Below are positions 52,644-60,737 of a DNA stretch of 60,737 bases, piece after piece. Origin of the DNA: CABQCM01 sp965145485 (GTDB lineage Bacteria > Bacillota > Clostridia > Oscillospirales > Acutalibacteraceae); the NCBI GenBank assembly GCA_965145485.1, contig CBCTCU010000012.1, positions 1 to 60,737 on the forward strand. The letters run 5' to 3'. The notes under the pieces were generated by a model. The model saw only the letters and a program-made list of their open reading frames with translations, made no database searches and was not told where the DNA came from. The position numbers were made by a program, and so were the translations under genes. Numbering within the stretch: position 1 is the first letter of the stretch; each line of letters begins with the position of its first letter.

Positions 52644-53405
52644 GTGAGGTTACAAAAGGTCGACCACGGGCAGTCGTTTGATTTTGGAAAAACCTCGAAG
52701 GATTACTCTAAATTTCGCGATATCTATCCCCCTGAGCTTTACGACCGGCTTTATGCGTTGGGGGTTGGGGCGAGAGGCAGCCGCTGGCTCGACCTCGGCA
52801 CCGGTACGGGGGAGTTGCCTCGCGGGCTTGCCCGGCACGGCGCGGATATTCTGGCGGTTGACGCTTCCCGGGAGCAGATCGAGCAGGCGATGTCGTTGTC
52901 GCGGGATATCCCCAACATCCGATATCAGGTATGCCGGGCGGAGGATGTTGCCCTGCCAGATCACAGCCTTGACGTGATCACCGCCTGCCAGTGCTTCTGG
53001 TATTTTGACCCGCTGGTTGTCGTGTCCAAAATCAAGGCCATGCTGCGCGAGGGCGGCTTGTTTTTGAAGGTGTATATGAGCTATCTCAAAGAAGACCCGG
53101 TCGCCAGCCGGTCCAGCGAAATGGTAAAAGAGTTCAATCCGAGTTGGAACGGCGGCTCGCCCGCCGTACAGGATCTCATAACCCATTATTTTGACCATCC
53201 CCATATGGAGAATTTTATGGCCGACCTCCCCTTTACCCGGGAAAGCTGGCATGGGAGGATGAAGACCTGCCGCGGGGTTTTGGCCTCGATGGACGAGGAG
53301 ACTTTCTCCCGGTTTGAGCAGCGGCATTTGAAATTTTTGTCCGGCCTGCCCGAGCAGTTCACGGTACGGCACAAGGTGTTTTTGACCTTCTACTATATTG
53401 GATGA
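52644..53405 (+). CDS. Class I SAM-dependent methyltransferase
   Basis: 253 residues. SAM site motif I is LDLGTGTGELPRGLA with the acidic ILAVDAS after it, then AEDVALPDHSLDVITACQCF (motif II region). It belongs to the UbiE/Methyltransf_11-like group of small-molecule methyltransferases; the substrate is unknown. Start at GTG 52644, seven bases after AGGAGG, replacing a longer reading that overlaps the BaiN end. Confidence 0.88.
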   Translation: MRLQKVDHGQSFDFGKTSKDYSKFRDIYPPELYDRLYALGVGARGSRWLDLGTGTGELPRGLARHGADILAVDASREQIEQAMSLSRDIPNIRYQVCRAEDVALPDHSLDVITACQCFWYFDPLVVVSKIKAMLREGGLFLKVYMSYLKEDPVASRSSEMVKEFNPSWNGGSPAVQDLITHYFDHPHMENFMADLPFTRESWHGRMKTCRGVLASMDEETFSRFEQRHLKFLSGLPEQFTVRHKVFLTFYYIG

Positions 53406-53480
53406 TGGTTTAATATGTGTACCACGACCGCCCGACGGCTGCCGGCGCGGGCAGGCACTGCAAAAAAAGGAGGCGTTTGC

Positions 53481-55340
53481 ATGGAAAATCCCAAACTGGC
53501 CGAGCTGAGTCATAAGGCGCTGCTGCTGCCCGAGAAGCCGGGCGTATACATTATGAAAGACGCCTCGGGGCACATTATTTATATCGGCAAGGCCAAAATC
53601 CTCAAAAACCGGGTCAGCCAGTATTTCCGCGCCGGCGCCAAGCATGAGCCCAAGGTGCAGAAGATGGTGGAGACGGCAAGGCAGTTCGATTACATCGTCT
53701 GCGGCAGCGAGTTTGAGGCCCTCGTGCTCGAGTGTTCCCTGATCAAGCAGTACAGTCCCAAATACAATATCCTGCTCAAGGACGACAAAGGGTTTCATTA
53801 CCTGCGTGTGACCCCTCCGCCTTATTCCCGCATCAGCGCGGCCAAGCAGATCGTGGACGACGGGGCCAAGTACATCGGGCCGTACAACTCGAGTTATGCC
53901 GTCACCGAGGCGGTCGAGGCGGCGTCCCGCATTTTCCTTCTCCCCCGGTGCAGCAAGGTTTTCCCCCGCGATATCGGGCGCACCCGCCGGCCCTGCCTTA
54001 ACCATTCCATCGGGCTGTGTAGCGCCCCCTGCGCGCGTAAAATCAGCCAGGAGGATTACGACCGGTCGGTCGAGCAGGCGTTGGAATTCATCCGGGGCGG
54101 CTCGGACGCGGCGCTCGAGCAGCTCAACCGGGAAATGGAGGAGGCGGCCGAGCGCCTCCAGTTTGAAAAGGCGGCCAAAATTCGCGACCGCATCCGGGCG
54201 ATTGAGAAGATGTCCGCCAAGCAGCGGGTGGTGGACACCGGGGTGGAGAACCAGGACGTCATCGCCCTGGCCTGCGCGCCCGACGCCGCCTGCTTCGAGG
54301 TCTTCCGGTTTACCGGCGGGCGGCTGCACGACCGGGAGCATTTTATCCTTGATCCGGTCGAGAACCAGCCGGCCGCCCGGTCGGAATTTATCCGCCGGTA
54401 CTATGCCATGCGGGAGGATATCCCGCCCCAGGTCAGCCTGGACGGGCCGACCGACGACGCCGAGCTGCTCGCCCAGTGGCTCTCCCATCAGGCGGGGCGC
54501 AAGGTCAGGATACACATCCCCCAGCGCGGGGAGCAGCGGGCCATGGTGGCCATGTGCCGGGACAACGCGGCCGAGCGCCTTGCCCAGCGGGCGCTCAAAA
54601 AGGGGCGCGCCTCGGCCGTGCTTGATGAGCTGGCTTTGCTGCTGGGCATGAAGGCGGCGCCCGAGCGCATCGAGGCATACGACATTTCCCATACGGCGGG
54701 CAGCGACGTGGTGGGCGGCATGGTGGTTTTTCGCGACGGGAAGCCCTACCGCTCGGCCTACCGCCGGTTCCAGGTGCGGGGGGAGCTGGGGCAGGACGAT
54801 ACCGCCTCCATGAAAGAGGTGCTGCTGCGCCGCTTGAAGGAATACGAACAGAAAAAGGAAACGGGGGAGGGCTTTGGCGTGCTGCCCGACCTGATTTTAC
54901 TCGACGGCGGGCTGGGCCAGCTGCACGCGGTGGAGGAGGCCATGCGCGAGACGGGAATCTTCGTCCCCGTATTCGGCATGGTCAAGGACGACCACCACAA
55001 AACCCGCGCCCTGGTGGGCAGTCAGGGCGAAATCCAGATCAAGGCCACCCGGTCGGTGTTCACCCTGGTGTCCACCATCCAGGAGGAGGTGCACCGCTTT
55101 GCCATCGATTATCATCGCCTCAAACAGAAAAAGGCCATGATGAGCACCACCCGGACCGGCATCCCGGGCATCGGCAAGACCCGGGCGGCCGCCTTGATAC
55201 GGGCCTTCGGCGGGCCAAACCGCATCGCCGAGGCCACCCTCGAGCAGCTGAAGGCCACAGAAGGGATGACCGCGTCCGCGGCCGAGGCGGTCTATGCGCA
55301 TTATCATCCCAAGCCGCAGGGCGACGCGGGGAAATCATGA
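53481..55340 (+). CDS. uvrC: Excinuclease ABC subunit C
   Basis: 619 residues, full length. GIY-YIG nuclease domain (GVYIMKDASGHIIYIGKAK near 20-38) for the 3' incision, a UVR domain (REMEEAAERLQFEKAAKIRD near 220-240) that binds UvrB, an RNase H-like C-terminal nuclease for the 5' incision (ERIEAYDISHTAGSDVVGG) and a final helix-hairpin-helix region (GIPGIGKTRAAALI). AAAGGAGGCGTTTGC precedes the ATG. rsmD and coaD follow from a separate promoter. Confidence 0.98.
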   Translation: MENPKLAELSHKALLLPEKPGVYIMKDASGHIIYIGKAKILKNRVSQYFRAGAKHEPKVQKMVETARQFDYIVCGSEFEALVLECSLIKQYSPKYNILLKDDKGFHYLRVTPPPYSRISAAKQIVDDGAKYIGPYNSSYAVTEAVEAASRIFLLPRCSKVFPRDIGRTRRPCLNHSIGLCSAPCARKISQEDYDRSVEQALEFIRGGSDAALEQLNREMEEAAERLQFEKAAKIRDRIRAIEKMSAKQRVVDTGVENQDVIALACAPDAACFEVFRFTGGRLHDREHFILDPVENQPAARSEFIRRYYAMREDIPPQVSLDGPTDDAELLAQWLSHQAGRKVRIHIPQRGEQRAMVAMCRDNAAERLAQRALKKGRASAVLDELALLLGMKAAPERIEAYDISHTAGSDVVGGMVVFRDGKPYRSAYRRFQVRGELGQDDTASMKEVLLRRLKEYEQKKETGEGFGVLPDLILLDGGLGQLHAVEEAMRETGIFVPVFGMVKDDHHKTRALVGSQGEIQIKATRSVFTLVSTIQEEVHRFAIDYHRLKQKKAMMSTTRTGIPGIGKTRAAALIRAFGGPNRIAEATLEQLKATEGMTASAAEAVYAHYHPKPQGDAGKS

Positions 55341-55371
55341 CGCTTTTTCAGTCAATGTGACAAAATACCTG

Positions 55372-55400
55372 TTGACAGGCCGGGCGTTCCATGCCATAAT
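55372..55400 (+). promoter_or_regulatory. Sigma-A promoter of rsmD-coaD
   Basis: TTGACA, 17 bp, CATAAT, 43 bp before the rsmD start and just after the uvrC stop. Confidence 0.75.
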
Positions 55401-55442
55401 AGGTATATCTGGGGACGTGTCCCATTTGGAAGGACTGGTACC

Positions 55443-55991
55443 ATGCGCATCATCACCGGTACGGCGCGGGGGCGCCGGCTGCAGACCCTCCCGGGGGAGG
55501 GTACCCGCCCCACCACCGACAAGGTGAAAGAGGGCGTTTTCAGTGCGATCCAGTTTGATATCGAGGGGCGCCGGGTGCTGGATTTGTTCGCCGGAAGCGG
55601 CCAGATGGGGCTGGAGGCTCTCAGCCGCGGCGCGGCGCGGGCCGTGATGGTCGACAGCAATCCCAAGGCGGCCGAGATCATCCGGCAAAATTGCCAGTCC
55701 TGCGGCCTGCAGGCCCAAAGCGTGGTGCTGTGCGCCGATGCGCTGTCTTTTTGCAGCGGCTGTCAGGATGAGTTTGATATCATTTTTCTCGACCCGCCCT
55801 ATGGCGTCGGGCTATTACAGAAGGTTTTGCCTTCGGCGGCGCAGCGTTTGTCGTCCTACGGCATGCTGGTGTGCGAGCACCGCTTGGGCGAGCCGGTGCC
55901 CGAGAGGGTGGGCGAAATCCCAGTCTACCGCACCTACCGTTATGGCAAGACGGCCGTCACCATATACCGCCGCGCGGCTGGCGATATCTGA
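55443..55991 (+). CDS. rsmD: 16S rRNA (guanine966-N2)-methyltransferase
   Basis: 182 residues. The N-terminal MRIITGTARGRRL, the SAM site LDLFAGSGQMGLEALSRGA and the catalytic IIFLDPPYGVG are typical of RsmD, which methylates G966 in 16S rRNA. It precedes coaD by 81 bp, the usual clostridial order. Confidence 0.97.
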   Translation: MRIITGTARGRRLQTLPGEGTRPTTDKVKEGVFSAIQFDIEGRRVLDLFAGSGQMGLEALSRGAARAVMVDSNPKAAEIIRQNCQSCGLQAQSVVLCADALSFCSGCQDEFDIIFLDPPYGVGLLQKVLPSAAQRLSSYGMLVCEHRLGEPVPERVGEIPVYRTYRYGKTAVTIYRRAAGDI

Positions 55992-56072
55992 AGCCGCTGG
56001 ATGTGTTTATAGGCTGATAAGCCTGTTTTAAGACGATGGAGTTATGTTAAATTCTTAGGCGAGGTGGCAAAG

Positions 56073-56567
56073 ATGAAAGAGGTTTTTGCCGTGTGTCCCG
56101 GCAGCTTTGATCCGGTGACAACGGGGCATTTGGATATTATCAGCCGCGCCTCGCGTATGTTTGAGCGGGTGACCGTGCTCGTCATGCCGAACAGTGCGAA
56201 AAATCCGAGCTTTTCGGTGGAGGAGCGAATGGAGCTGCTTCGGCGGGTGACCGCGCCGCTGGACAACGTTGAGGTCGACCACTATGACGGCCTGTTGGCG
56301 GAGTATTGCCGCATCCACCGGGCGACGGCCATTGTCAAGGGGTTGCGCGCCTTGTCGGATTTTGAGTATGAATTTCAGATGGCTCTGACCAACAAAAAGC
56401 TCAATCCCGAGGTTGACACGGTGTTTTTGACCACGCGGGCGGAGAATATGTATTTGAGCTCCAGCATGGTCAAGCTTATCGCCAGCCTGGACGGCGATAT
56501 TTCCGATTTTGTCCCTGAGGAAATTTACCACGATATCAAAGACCGGCTCAGCGGCCGGAAATCATAG
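56073..56567 (+). CDS. coaD: Phosphopantetheine adenylyltransferase
   Basis: 164 residues. The nucleotidyltransferase T/HxGH motif occurs in CPGSFDPVTTGHLDII and the C-terminal site in YLSSSMVKLIA. It makes dephospho-CoA from phosphopantetheine and ATP. The ATG at 56073 with GAGGTGG five bases before it is preferred to the GTG at 56064, which would overlap the ribosome site. Confidence 0.97.
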   Translation: MKEVFAVCPGSFDPVTTGHLDIISRASRMFERVTVLVMPNSAKNPSFSVEERMELLRRVTAPLDNVEVDHYDGLLAEYCRIHRATAIVKGLRALSDFEYEFQMALTNKKLNPEVDTVFLTTRAENMYLSSSMVKLIASLDGDISDFVPEEIYHDIKDRLSGRKS

Positions 56568-56633
56568 AGAACCCTTGCGCAGACCCTCCCCGACGGGTTG
56601 TTTGAAGATAGAAGTGAGAAAGGAATGACAAAG

Positions 56634-57119
56634 ATGAATGTGGAAGAGTTGCTCGATCAGATTGACGATATGCTGGAAAAGGGGCTGAGCCTGCCCGGCG
56701 GCCGCCGCGTGGTCGACATTGAGAAGCTCAGGGTGGTCATCGACGATATCCGGCTGAATATGCCCACCGAGATCAAGCAGGCCAAGAGCATTGTGGCCGA
56801 CCGCGCCGAGATTATCACTACCGCCAAGCGCGAGGCCGAGAATATCGTGCGCAACGCGGAAGAGCGTGCGCGCGCCATCGTCGCGCAGGAGGAGATCACC
56901 CGCATGGCGCAGGCCAAGGCGCACGAGATTATGGTACAGGCCCAGGGCAAGAGCCGTGAGATGCGCAAGGCCGCGCAGGATTTTGTCGACGACATTATGC
57001 GCCGCGCCGACGAGGGGCTGACGCAGAATTTGTCCGAGGTCAGAAAGACCCGCGCCGCGCTGCGCCAGCAGATTCCGGCCGTGCAATCCCAGCCGCAGGA
57101 CGGCGGCGCAAAAGAGTAA
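56634..57119 (+). CDS. Coiled-coil protein related to ATPase/V-type subunit H-like proteins
   Basis: 161 residues, almost wholly helical with a long charged coiled coil (about 45-145: REAENIVRNAEERARAIVAQ and similar heptads). Proteins of this kind are annotated as 'ATPase' or subunit-H-like in Clostridia, often next to coaD, without biochemical proof. The start is the ATG at 56634 after AAAGGA; the ATG at 56625 would abut that site. The next gene starts 13 bp after its stop. Confidence 0.78.
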   Translation: MNVEELLDQIDDMLEKGLSLPGGRRVVDIEKLRVVIDDIRLNMPTEIKQAKSIVADRAEIITTAKREAENIVRNAEERARAIVAQEEITRMAQAKAHEIMVQAQGKSREMRKAAQDFVDDIMRRADEGLTQNLSEVRKTRAALRQQIPAVQSQPQDGGAKE

Positions 57120-57132
57120 CAGGGGGCTTACT

Positions 57133-57699
57133 ATGAAACCCATTCGACGCAGGCTTTGTGCCCTGCTGCTGGCTGGTGTGTTGCTGGTAGCCGGCCTTTG
57201 CGGCTGCCGTATGAAAAGCGTATCCGGCCAGATGAAAGAATTATATGGGGTTTATATGGATTCGGTGATTATGACGGCGACCGCGCCTGATTACGAGAAT
57301 TTCCGCCGTATTTTTCCGCTTGCCTGCTGGGATACCTGGAAAGAATCCATCTTCGGCGGCAGCGAGAGCGACATGAGATTCCACTTTGAGGAGAATATTA
57401 CCGAAGTGAAAGAAGCTTACGGTAATAAATGTGGGCTGGACAGCACCTATACGGTGGAAGCTATCGAGCGGACCGATATCGAGGGGGAAGAACTCGACGC
57501 CATCAAAACCACCATGCAGAATGACTTTGGGATCGAGCCCGGCGAGGTGCGTCAGGTATGCTCCGTCGTGGTGACGATCGTGGTGCAAGGCAGTATGGAT
57601 ACGGTCACTATCACTCACAAGCAGCGCCTGATGCGGATGAACGGCCAATGGTATTTCTGTCCGGTTGGCAGCCAGGATCCGTTCCATCTTTTTGAATAA
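57133..57699 (+). CDS. Small lipoprotein
   Basis: 188 residues; signal peptide with lipobox GLCGC (Cys about 25). The mature domain has several charged blocks and ends with MNGQWYFCPVGSQDPFHLFE, again an NTF2-like layout. No named family. It is the last gene of the coaD group and is followed by a strong terminator. Confidence 0.8.
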   Translation: MKPIRRRLCALLLAGVLLVAGLCGCRMKSVSGQMKELYGVYMDSVIMTATAPDYENFRRIFPLACWDTWKESIFGGSESDMRFHFEENITEVKEAYGNKCGLDSTYTVEAIERTDIEGEELDAIKTTMQNDFGIEPGEVRQVCSVVVTIVVQGSMDTVTITHKQRLMRMNGQWYFCPVGSQDPFHLFE

Positions 57700-57713
57700 T
57701 CTTGATGATTGCA

Positions 57714-57746
57714 GCGGCGGGCCCTTTTATGGGGCCCGCCGCTTTT
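57714..57746 (+). terminator. Terminator of the lipoprotein gene
   Basis: GCGGCGGGCCC with its complement and a 7-nt loop, then TTTT, 15 bp after the stop. Confidence 0.85.
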
Positions 57747-57765
57747 CATGCAGCCGGGTAGGCAA

Positions 57766-57790
57766 GAAAAACCCCCGGTTTAACCGGGGG
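57766..57790 (-). terminator. Terminator of ldh
   Basis: On the minus strand CCCCCGG and CCGGGGG around TTAAA, followed by five T. It lies about 100 bp after the ldh stop. Confidence 0.85.
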
Positions 57791-57893
57791 CGACTTGATG
57801 CGCTTGTTCCTGAATCAGTCTTTGCAGGGCGAGAGGAGAAAAATGGGCACGCTTGACCAGCCCTCTTTTTCCTTGTCCCGCCGTGTGGGGAGC

Positions 57894-58862
57894 CTACATG
57901 GTTTTGTCCGCATCGCTGCTGAGAGAGGCAAAGCTTTCCTCCAAAATAGAGCAGGAGTGCTGAAATTGTTCCATTTCCTGCTCGGGCAGGGACAGCTCCA
58001 GAATGCGGTCTACCCCGTGCCGGTTGACGATGCAGGGCACGCCGGCATAAACCCCTCGCTGCCCATATTCCCCCATCAGCCGGGCCGACAGGGTCAGCAC
58101 GCTGTTTTCGTTGAAAAGGATGGATCTTGCAATCCGGGTCAGGGTCATGCCGATGCCGTAGTAGGTGGCGCGCTTGGCTTCGATGATCTGCTGCGCCGCG
58201 CCCCGCACCTGTTCGCTGAGGGACTCAATGTGTGCCCAGTCGTATTTGCCGTCCGAATCGTTACATACCTCGCGGATCGGCTTGGTCGAAAGCAGGGCCT
58301 GCGACCATGGGACAAACTCGCTGTCCCCGTGCTCGCCCATCACAAAGGCATGAATGCTGCGCGGGTCGACCGAAAGATACTGCCCCAGCAGATAGCGCAG
58401 CCGTGCGGTGTCCAGTGCCGTACCGGTTCCCAGCACCCGCTTGGCATTAAAGCCGGAAAGCTCAAAGGTGATCCGGGTCATGATATCCACCGGGTTGGTT
58501 GCAACAAGGAAAATCCCTTCAAATCCCGAGTGCACCACCGGCTGCACGATGGATTCGAATACCTTGGCGTTGCGCTGCAGCAGCTCCAGACGGGATTCCC
58601 CCGGCTTCTGATTGACCCCCGCGCAAAGCACCACCAAGTCCGCGTCGGCGCAGTCTTCGTATTCGCCTGCGGTGATCTTCATGTTTGCCCCCGAAAAGGC
58701 CAGGCCGTGGTTGAGGTCCATCGCCTCGCCCTCCGCCCTTTTGCGGTCGATGTCAATGAGCGTCAGCTCGTCGCATACGTTTTGGTTGAGGGCCGCAAAG
58801 GCAAAGCTCATACCCACCATTCCCGTGCCGACGAGGACGATTTTACGACGACGAAACAGCAT
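57894..58862 (-). CDS. ldh: L-lactate dehydrogenase
   Basis: 322 residues. NAD site VLVGTGMVGMSFA, the family active-site segment with the catalytic His in MGEHGDSEFVPWS, substrate Arg in NQKPGESRLELLQRN, and NPVD. It reduces pyruvate to L-lactate in fermentation. The start ATG follows AAAGGGGGAACGA. Allosteric residues were not examined. Confidence 0.95.
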   Translation of the reverse strand: MLFRRRKIVLVGTGMVGMSFAFAALNQNVCDELTLIDIDRKRAEGEAMDLNHGLAFSGANMKITAGEYEDCADADLVVLCAGVNQKPGESRLELLQRNAKVFESIVQPVVHSGFEGIFLVATNPVDIMTRITFELSGFNAKRVLGTGTALDTARLRYLLGQYLSVDPRSIHAFVMGEHGDSEFVPWSQALLSTKPIREVCNDSDGKYDWAHIESLSEQVRGAAQQIIEAKRATYYGIGMTLTRIARSILFNENSVLTLSARLMGEYGQRGVYAGVPCIVNRHGVDRILELSLPEQEMEQFQHSCSILEESFASLSSDADKTM

Positions 58863-58954
58863 ATTCGTTCCCCCTTTTCATCAATGAGCTTAGTATGCGC
58901 GTTTCCCATCCGATCATGTGTGGGAGTTTGTCGTTGGATTCTTACAATATACGG

Positions 58955-58993
58955 TTTGCGTTACAATAACAGTTGCACTTGCAACAAACGCAA
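58955..58993. promoter_or_regulatory. Inverted repeat upstream of ldh
   Basis: TTTGCGTT and AACGCAAA separated by 23 bp, in an AT-rich stretch 93-131 bp upstream of the ldh start, where a redox or carbon regulator could bind. The sequence does not match the usual Rex site. The rest of the spacer to 59205 holds no gene. Confidence 0.4.
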
Positions 58994-59205
58994 AGAATAA
59001 GAACGGTTGGTCCTGCATATAAAGTAGGCCCCGCGTAGAATAAAGCGCTCACAGCAGTAGATGCACGGCATCACATGCAGGCGTGTGAAAAAATGCAAAC
59101 AAGTGATTTAAGCGTAAAACGTGCCGCTTGGCGTTGGATCAGAATCTCGCCCGTTTCGGAACCCTCCGGCTCCGAATTAAGACGCTAGGGGGAGCAGGCG
59201 AGAAG

Positions 59206-59236
59206 GTAAAATAAACGCGCCCCAAAGGGGCGCGTT
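59206..59236 (-). terminator. Terminator of ogt
   Basis: AACGCGCCCC and GGGGCGCGTT around TTT, followed on the minus strand by TATTTTAC; it begins 3 bp after the stop. Confidence 0.88.
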
Positions 59237-59239
59237 GCC

Positions 59240-59695
59240 TTAAATCACTCCTTCAAGCGCAAGCAGCTTTTCCTTACGCCACAGCCCGCCGGCGTAGCCG
59301 GTCAGCGCGCCGTTTGAGCCGATAATCCGATGGCAGGGGATGATCAGCCAGATGGGGTTTTTGCCGACCGCCGCACCTACCGCCCGGCTGGCCTCCGGCC
59401 GCCCGATCTGGTTGGCGATGTCCCGGTAGCTGCAGGTTTGGCCGTAGGGAACGCGGGCCACCGCCTCCCATACCGCCTTTTGGAACGCGGTGCCGGCCGG
59501 GCGCAGCGGAAGATGAAATTCCCGCCGTTGGCCCGCAAAATACTCGGCCAGCTGCTCCCGGGCGGCCTGGCAGAGAGAATCGGGCTGCTCGGTGTCGCCG
59601 CCAGCATCCTCCACAAAGCGCAGGTCGGCAATAAAGCCGTCGTGTGCCGTCACCCGCATCCATCCAAGCGGGGTATCGAATGTCATCCGTGCCAT
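59240..59695 (-). CDS. ogt: Methylated-DNA-protein-cysteine methyltransferase
   Basis: 151 residues. The acceptor motif is IIPCHRIIGSNGALTGYAGG, with the Tyr/Arg-finger region AVWEAVARVPYGQTCSYRDI. It repairs O6-alkylguanine by suicide transfer to Cys. The start at 59695 is chosen for AGGAGG nine bases upstream; a longer reading lies over the 3' end of the NifX-like gene. It is the third gene downstream of DUF134 and may be cotranscribed. Confidence 0.95.
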   Translation of the reverse strand: MARMTFDTPLGWMRVTAHDGFIADLRFVEDAGGDTEQPDSLCQAAREQLAEYFAGQRREFHLPLRPAGTAFQKAVWEAVARVPYGQTCSYRDIANQIGRPEASRAVGAAVGKNPIWLIIPCHRIIGSNGALTGYAGGLWRKEKLLALEGVI

Positions 59696-59729
59696 GAGAA
59701 GCAGCCTCCTGTCTATGGGCTTTCGTGAA

Positions 59730-60188
59730 TTACTCGCCGGTTCCGTGCCCGCCGCAGCCATGATGCCCGCAGGAATGGCCCGCATGGGAGCCGCAGGAGC
59801 CGTGATGTCCATGGGCATCCGCATGGGAACCGCAGCCTCCGTGGTGCTCGTGGCCGTGATGGCTGCATGCCGCGGCCGGGTTATATTCGAGGCGGCCGGC
59901 CAGCAGCGCCTCGACCGCACGGTCGGCCTCTCCGCTCACTCCGCCGTAAACCCGAATCCCGGCCTCGTCCAGGGCAGCCCTCGCGCCGCCGCCGATGCCG
60001 CCGCAGATGAGGGTGTCGGCCCCCTGCGCGCGCAGAAATCCGGCCAGCGCCCCGTGCCCGCTGCCCAGTGTCGGCACGACCTGGGACGAGGCCACTTTTC
60101 CATCCTCGACCGTATAGATTTTGAATTCCGCCGTGTGGCCGAAATGCTGAAAAATTTGGCCATTGTCATAGGTTACCGCGATCTTCAT
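59730..60188 (-). CDS. NifX/NifB-type dinitrogenase iron-molybdenum cofactor family protein with metal-binding tail
   Basis: 152 residues. The NifX-like fold is seen in the first 100 (MKIAVTYDNGQIFQHFGHT, LRAQGADTLICGGIGGGAR). The last 50 residues are a His/Gly/Cys-rich tail with clusters HHGHEHHGGCG and HHGSCGSHAGHSCGHHGCGG, likely to bind metal. No nitrogenase genes are present, so this is one of the widespread stand-alone proteins of unknown role. It starts one base after the DUF134 stop. Confidence 0.88.
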   Translation of the reverse strand: MKIAVTYDNGQIFQHFGHTAEFKIYTVEDGKVASSQVVPTLGSGHGALAGFLRAQGADTLICGGIGGGARAALDEAGIRVYGGVSGEADRAVEALLAGRLEYNPAAACSHHGHEHHGGCGSHADAHGHHGSCGSHAGHSCGHHGCGGHGTGE

Positions 60189-60189
60189 G

Positions 60190-60582
60190 TTATCTGCTTC
60201 CTTTCTCAAAATGCGTGGAATGCATGCCATGACAGGCGCTGCGCTCGCCGCAGGCGCGGTGGCAGCATTTGCGCGGGCAGCCCTCGCCCACACCCTCGCA
60301 GACGGCGACGTCGCCCCCCTCGATGCGCAGCGGGCGGCCGTTGACCAGCGCGTCGGCCAGCTTGCGCCGGGCGCGCTCGACGATACCGGTCACGGTCGTG
60401 CGGGCGACCCCCATCTGGGCGGCGCAGTCCTCCTGCGTCAGGCCCTCGAGGTCGATCAGACGCACGGCCTCGAATTCGTCCACCCCCAACAGGATTGGGG
60501 GAGAGGCGGGCGAATCGGTTGGAACGAAGCCGTGGTGGGCCGGCATGCGGCAGACCCGGCGGCGTTTGTAGGGGCGGGGCAT
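60190..60582 (-). CDS. DUF134 family regulator
   Basis: 130 residues: MPRPYKRRRVCRMP start, a sigma-70 region 4-like HTH (EFEAVRLIDLEGLTQEDCAA then MGVARTTVTGIVERARRKLA), and a Cys-rich C-terminus (CPRKCCHRACG). The cysteines suggest metal or redox sensing. It heads an operon with the NifX-like protein and perhaps ogt, and two palindromic operators overlap its promoter. AAGGAGGAATCGCC precedes the ATG. Confidence 0.9.
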   Translation of the reverse strand: MPRPYKRRRVCRMPAHHGFVPTDSPASPPILLGVDEFEAVRLIDLEGLTQEDCAAQMGVARTTVTGIVERARRKLADALVNGRPLRIEGGDVAVCEGVGEGCPRKCCHRACGERSACHGMHSTHFEKGSR

Positions 60583-60597
60583 GGCGATTCCTCCTTG

Positions 60598-60644
60598 TTG
60601 ACATATGTCAAATATAGGATAGCACAGTATGCGACATATGTCAA
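60598..60644 (-). promoter_or_regulatory. Promoter and paired operators of the DUF134 operon
   Basis: Two copies of the dyad GACATATGTC occur at 60598-60611 (TTGACATATGTCAA) and 60631-60644, with centres 33 bp apart. The second contains the -35 TTGACA; after 17 bp the -10 reads TATCCT; the first covers the start site. The layout fits repression by the encoded HTH protein. Confidence 0.8.
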
Positions 60645-60737
60645 TTACCTTTTGCGTAAAAGAAAACCCGTCTGGGCGTGCATGAACCGCCCCAGATTGT
60701 GCAGACAGCACAAAAAAGCCCCGGGTGTAGGAATATT

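Noticed and set aside
59695..59920. N-terminal extension of ogt
   Set aside because: It overlaps the NifX-like gene and mirrors its His-rich tail in another frame; the AGGAGG-preceded ATG at 59695 gives a normal Ogt length.

Overview
The window is about 60.7 kb of GC-rich (visibly near 60% GC) chromosome from an anaerobic, probably spore-forming Firmicute, most like a gut Clostridia member of the Oscillospiraceae/Ruminococcaceae. The support is the gene content: an oxygen-sensitive class III ribonucleotide reductase (nrdD/nrdG), a PdaB-like sporulation deacetylase, a dockerin-bearing secreted protein, an RsgI-like anti-sigma factor, PadR-DUF1700-DUF4097 and TSCPD/DUF134/NifX-type genes. Shine-Dalgarno sites are strong and sigma-A promoters are close to TTGACA-N17-TATAAT. 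No rRNA, tRNA, CRISPR array or intact insertion sequence was seen. Most of the window is ordinary chromosome, with many unrelated one- to five-gene transcription units and unusually long gene-poor spacers of 300-1000 bp.

Layout. 0.1-6.5 kb (minus): yibE/F, mfd and a DUF5050-like membrane protein. 6.9-8.2 kb (plus): purA, followed by a hairpin-rich non-coding segment and a degenerate 95-bp tandem repeat. 9.2-15.2 kb (minus): a uroporphyrinogen-decarboxylase-family protein, two tandem lipoprotein serpins with different reactive loops, and a zinc alcohol dehydrogenase. 15.7-19.9 kb (plus): a thiazole-forming thiamine operon (thiS, thiF, thiG, thiH, tenI/thiE-like) behind a promoter and a terminator-like leader hairpin that is not a recognisable TPP riboswitch. 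20.4-25.4 kb (minus): lgt, a DUF4190 protein, a dockerin-GxGYxYP secreted protein and fucO. 25.7-26.3 kb: an AT-richer membrane protein. 26.9-30.1 kb (minus): an RsgI-like anti-sigma factor with four PepSY repeats, its ECF sigma factor, and a TSCPD protein.

30.4-34.6 kb (plus): a PadR-DUF1700-DUF4097 operon with an evident self-operator, a MutM-like protein that lacks the catalytic Pro, and a PdaB-like deacetylase whose Shine-Dalgarno is buried in a 13-bp hairpin. 35.0-41.3 kb (minus): a large FAD protein, nrdG, a winged-helix regulator lying between nrdG and nrdD, and nrdD with an NrdR-like box. 41.5-49 kb: VOC protein, phosphodiesterase, a three-gene cluster of unknown function, HAD phosphatase, Nudix hydrolase, M14 peptidase, a lipoprotein, and an RHH-like-comF pair preceded by an AT-rich island. 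49.8-57.7 kb (plus): an MreB paralogue, a 40-bp palindromic repeat array, a BaiN/HI0933 flavoprotein, a methyltransferase, uvrC, rsmD, coaD, a coiled-coil protein and a lipoprotein. 57.9-60.6 kb (minus): ldh, ogt and a DUF134-NifX pair with a double operator.

The units that clearly work together are the thiazole operon, the sigma/anti-sigma pair, the PadR operon, the nrd genes with their two different regulatory sites, and DUF134-NifX. The most unusual items are the duplicated serpins, the dockerin-GxGYxYP protein, the uncharacterised three-gene cluster at 43.1-44.5 kb, the thi leader, and two non-coding repeat arrays that may belong to one family.
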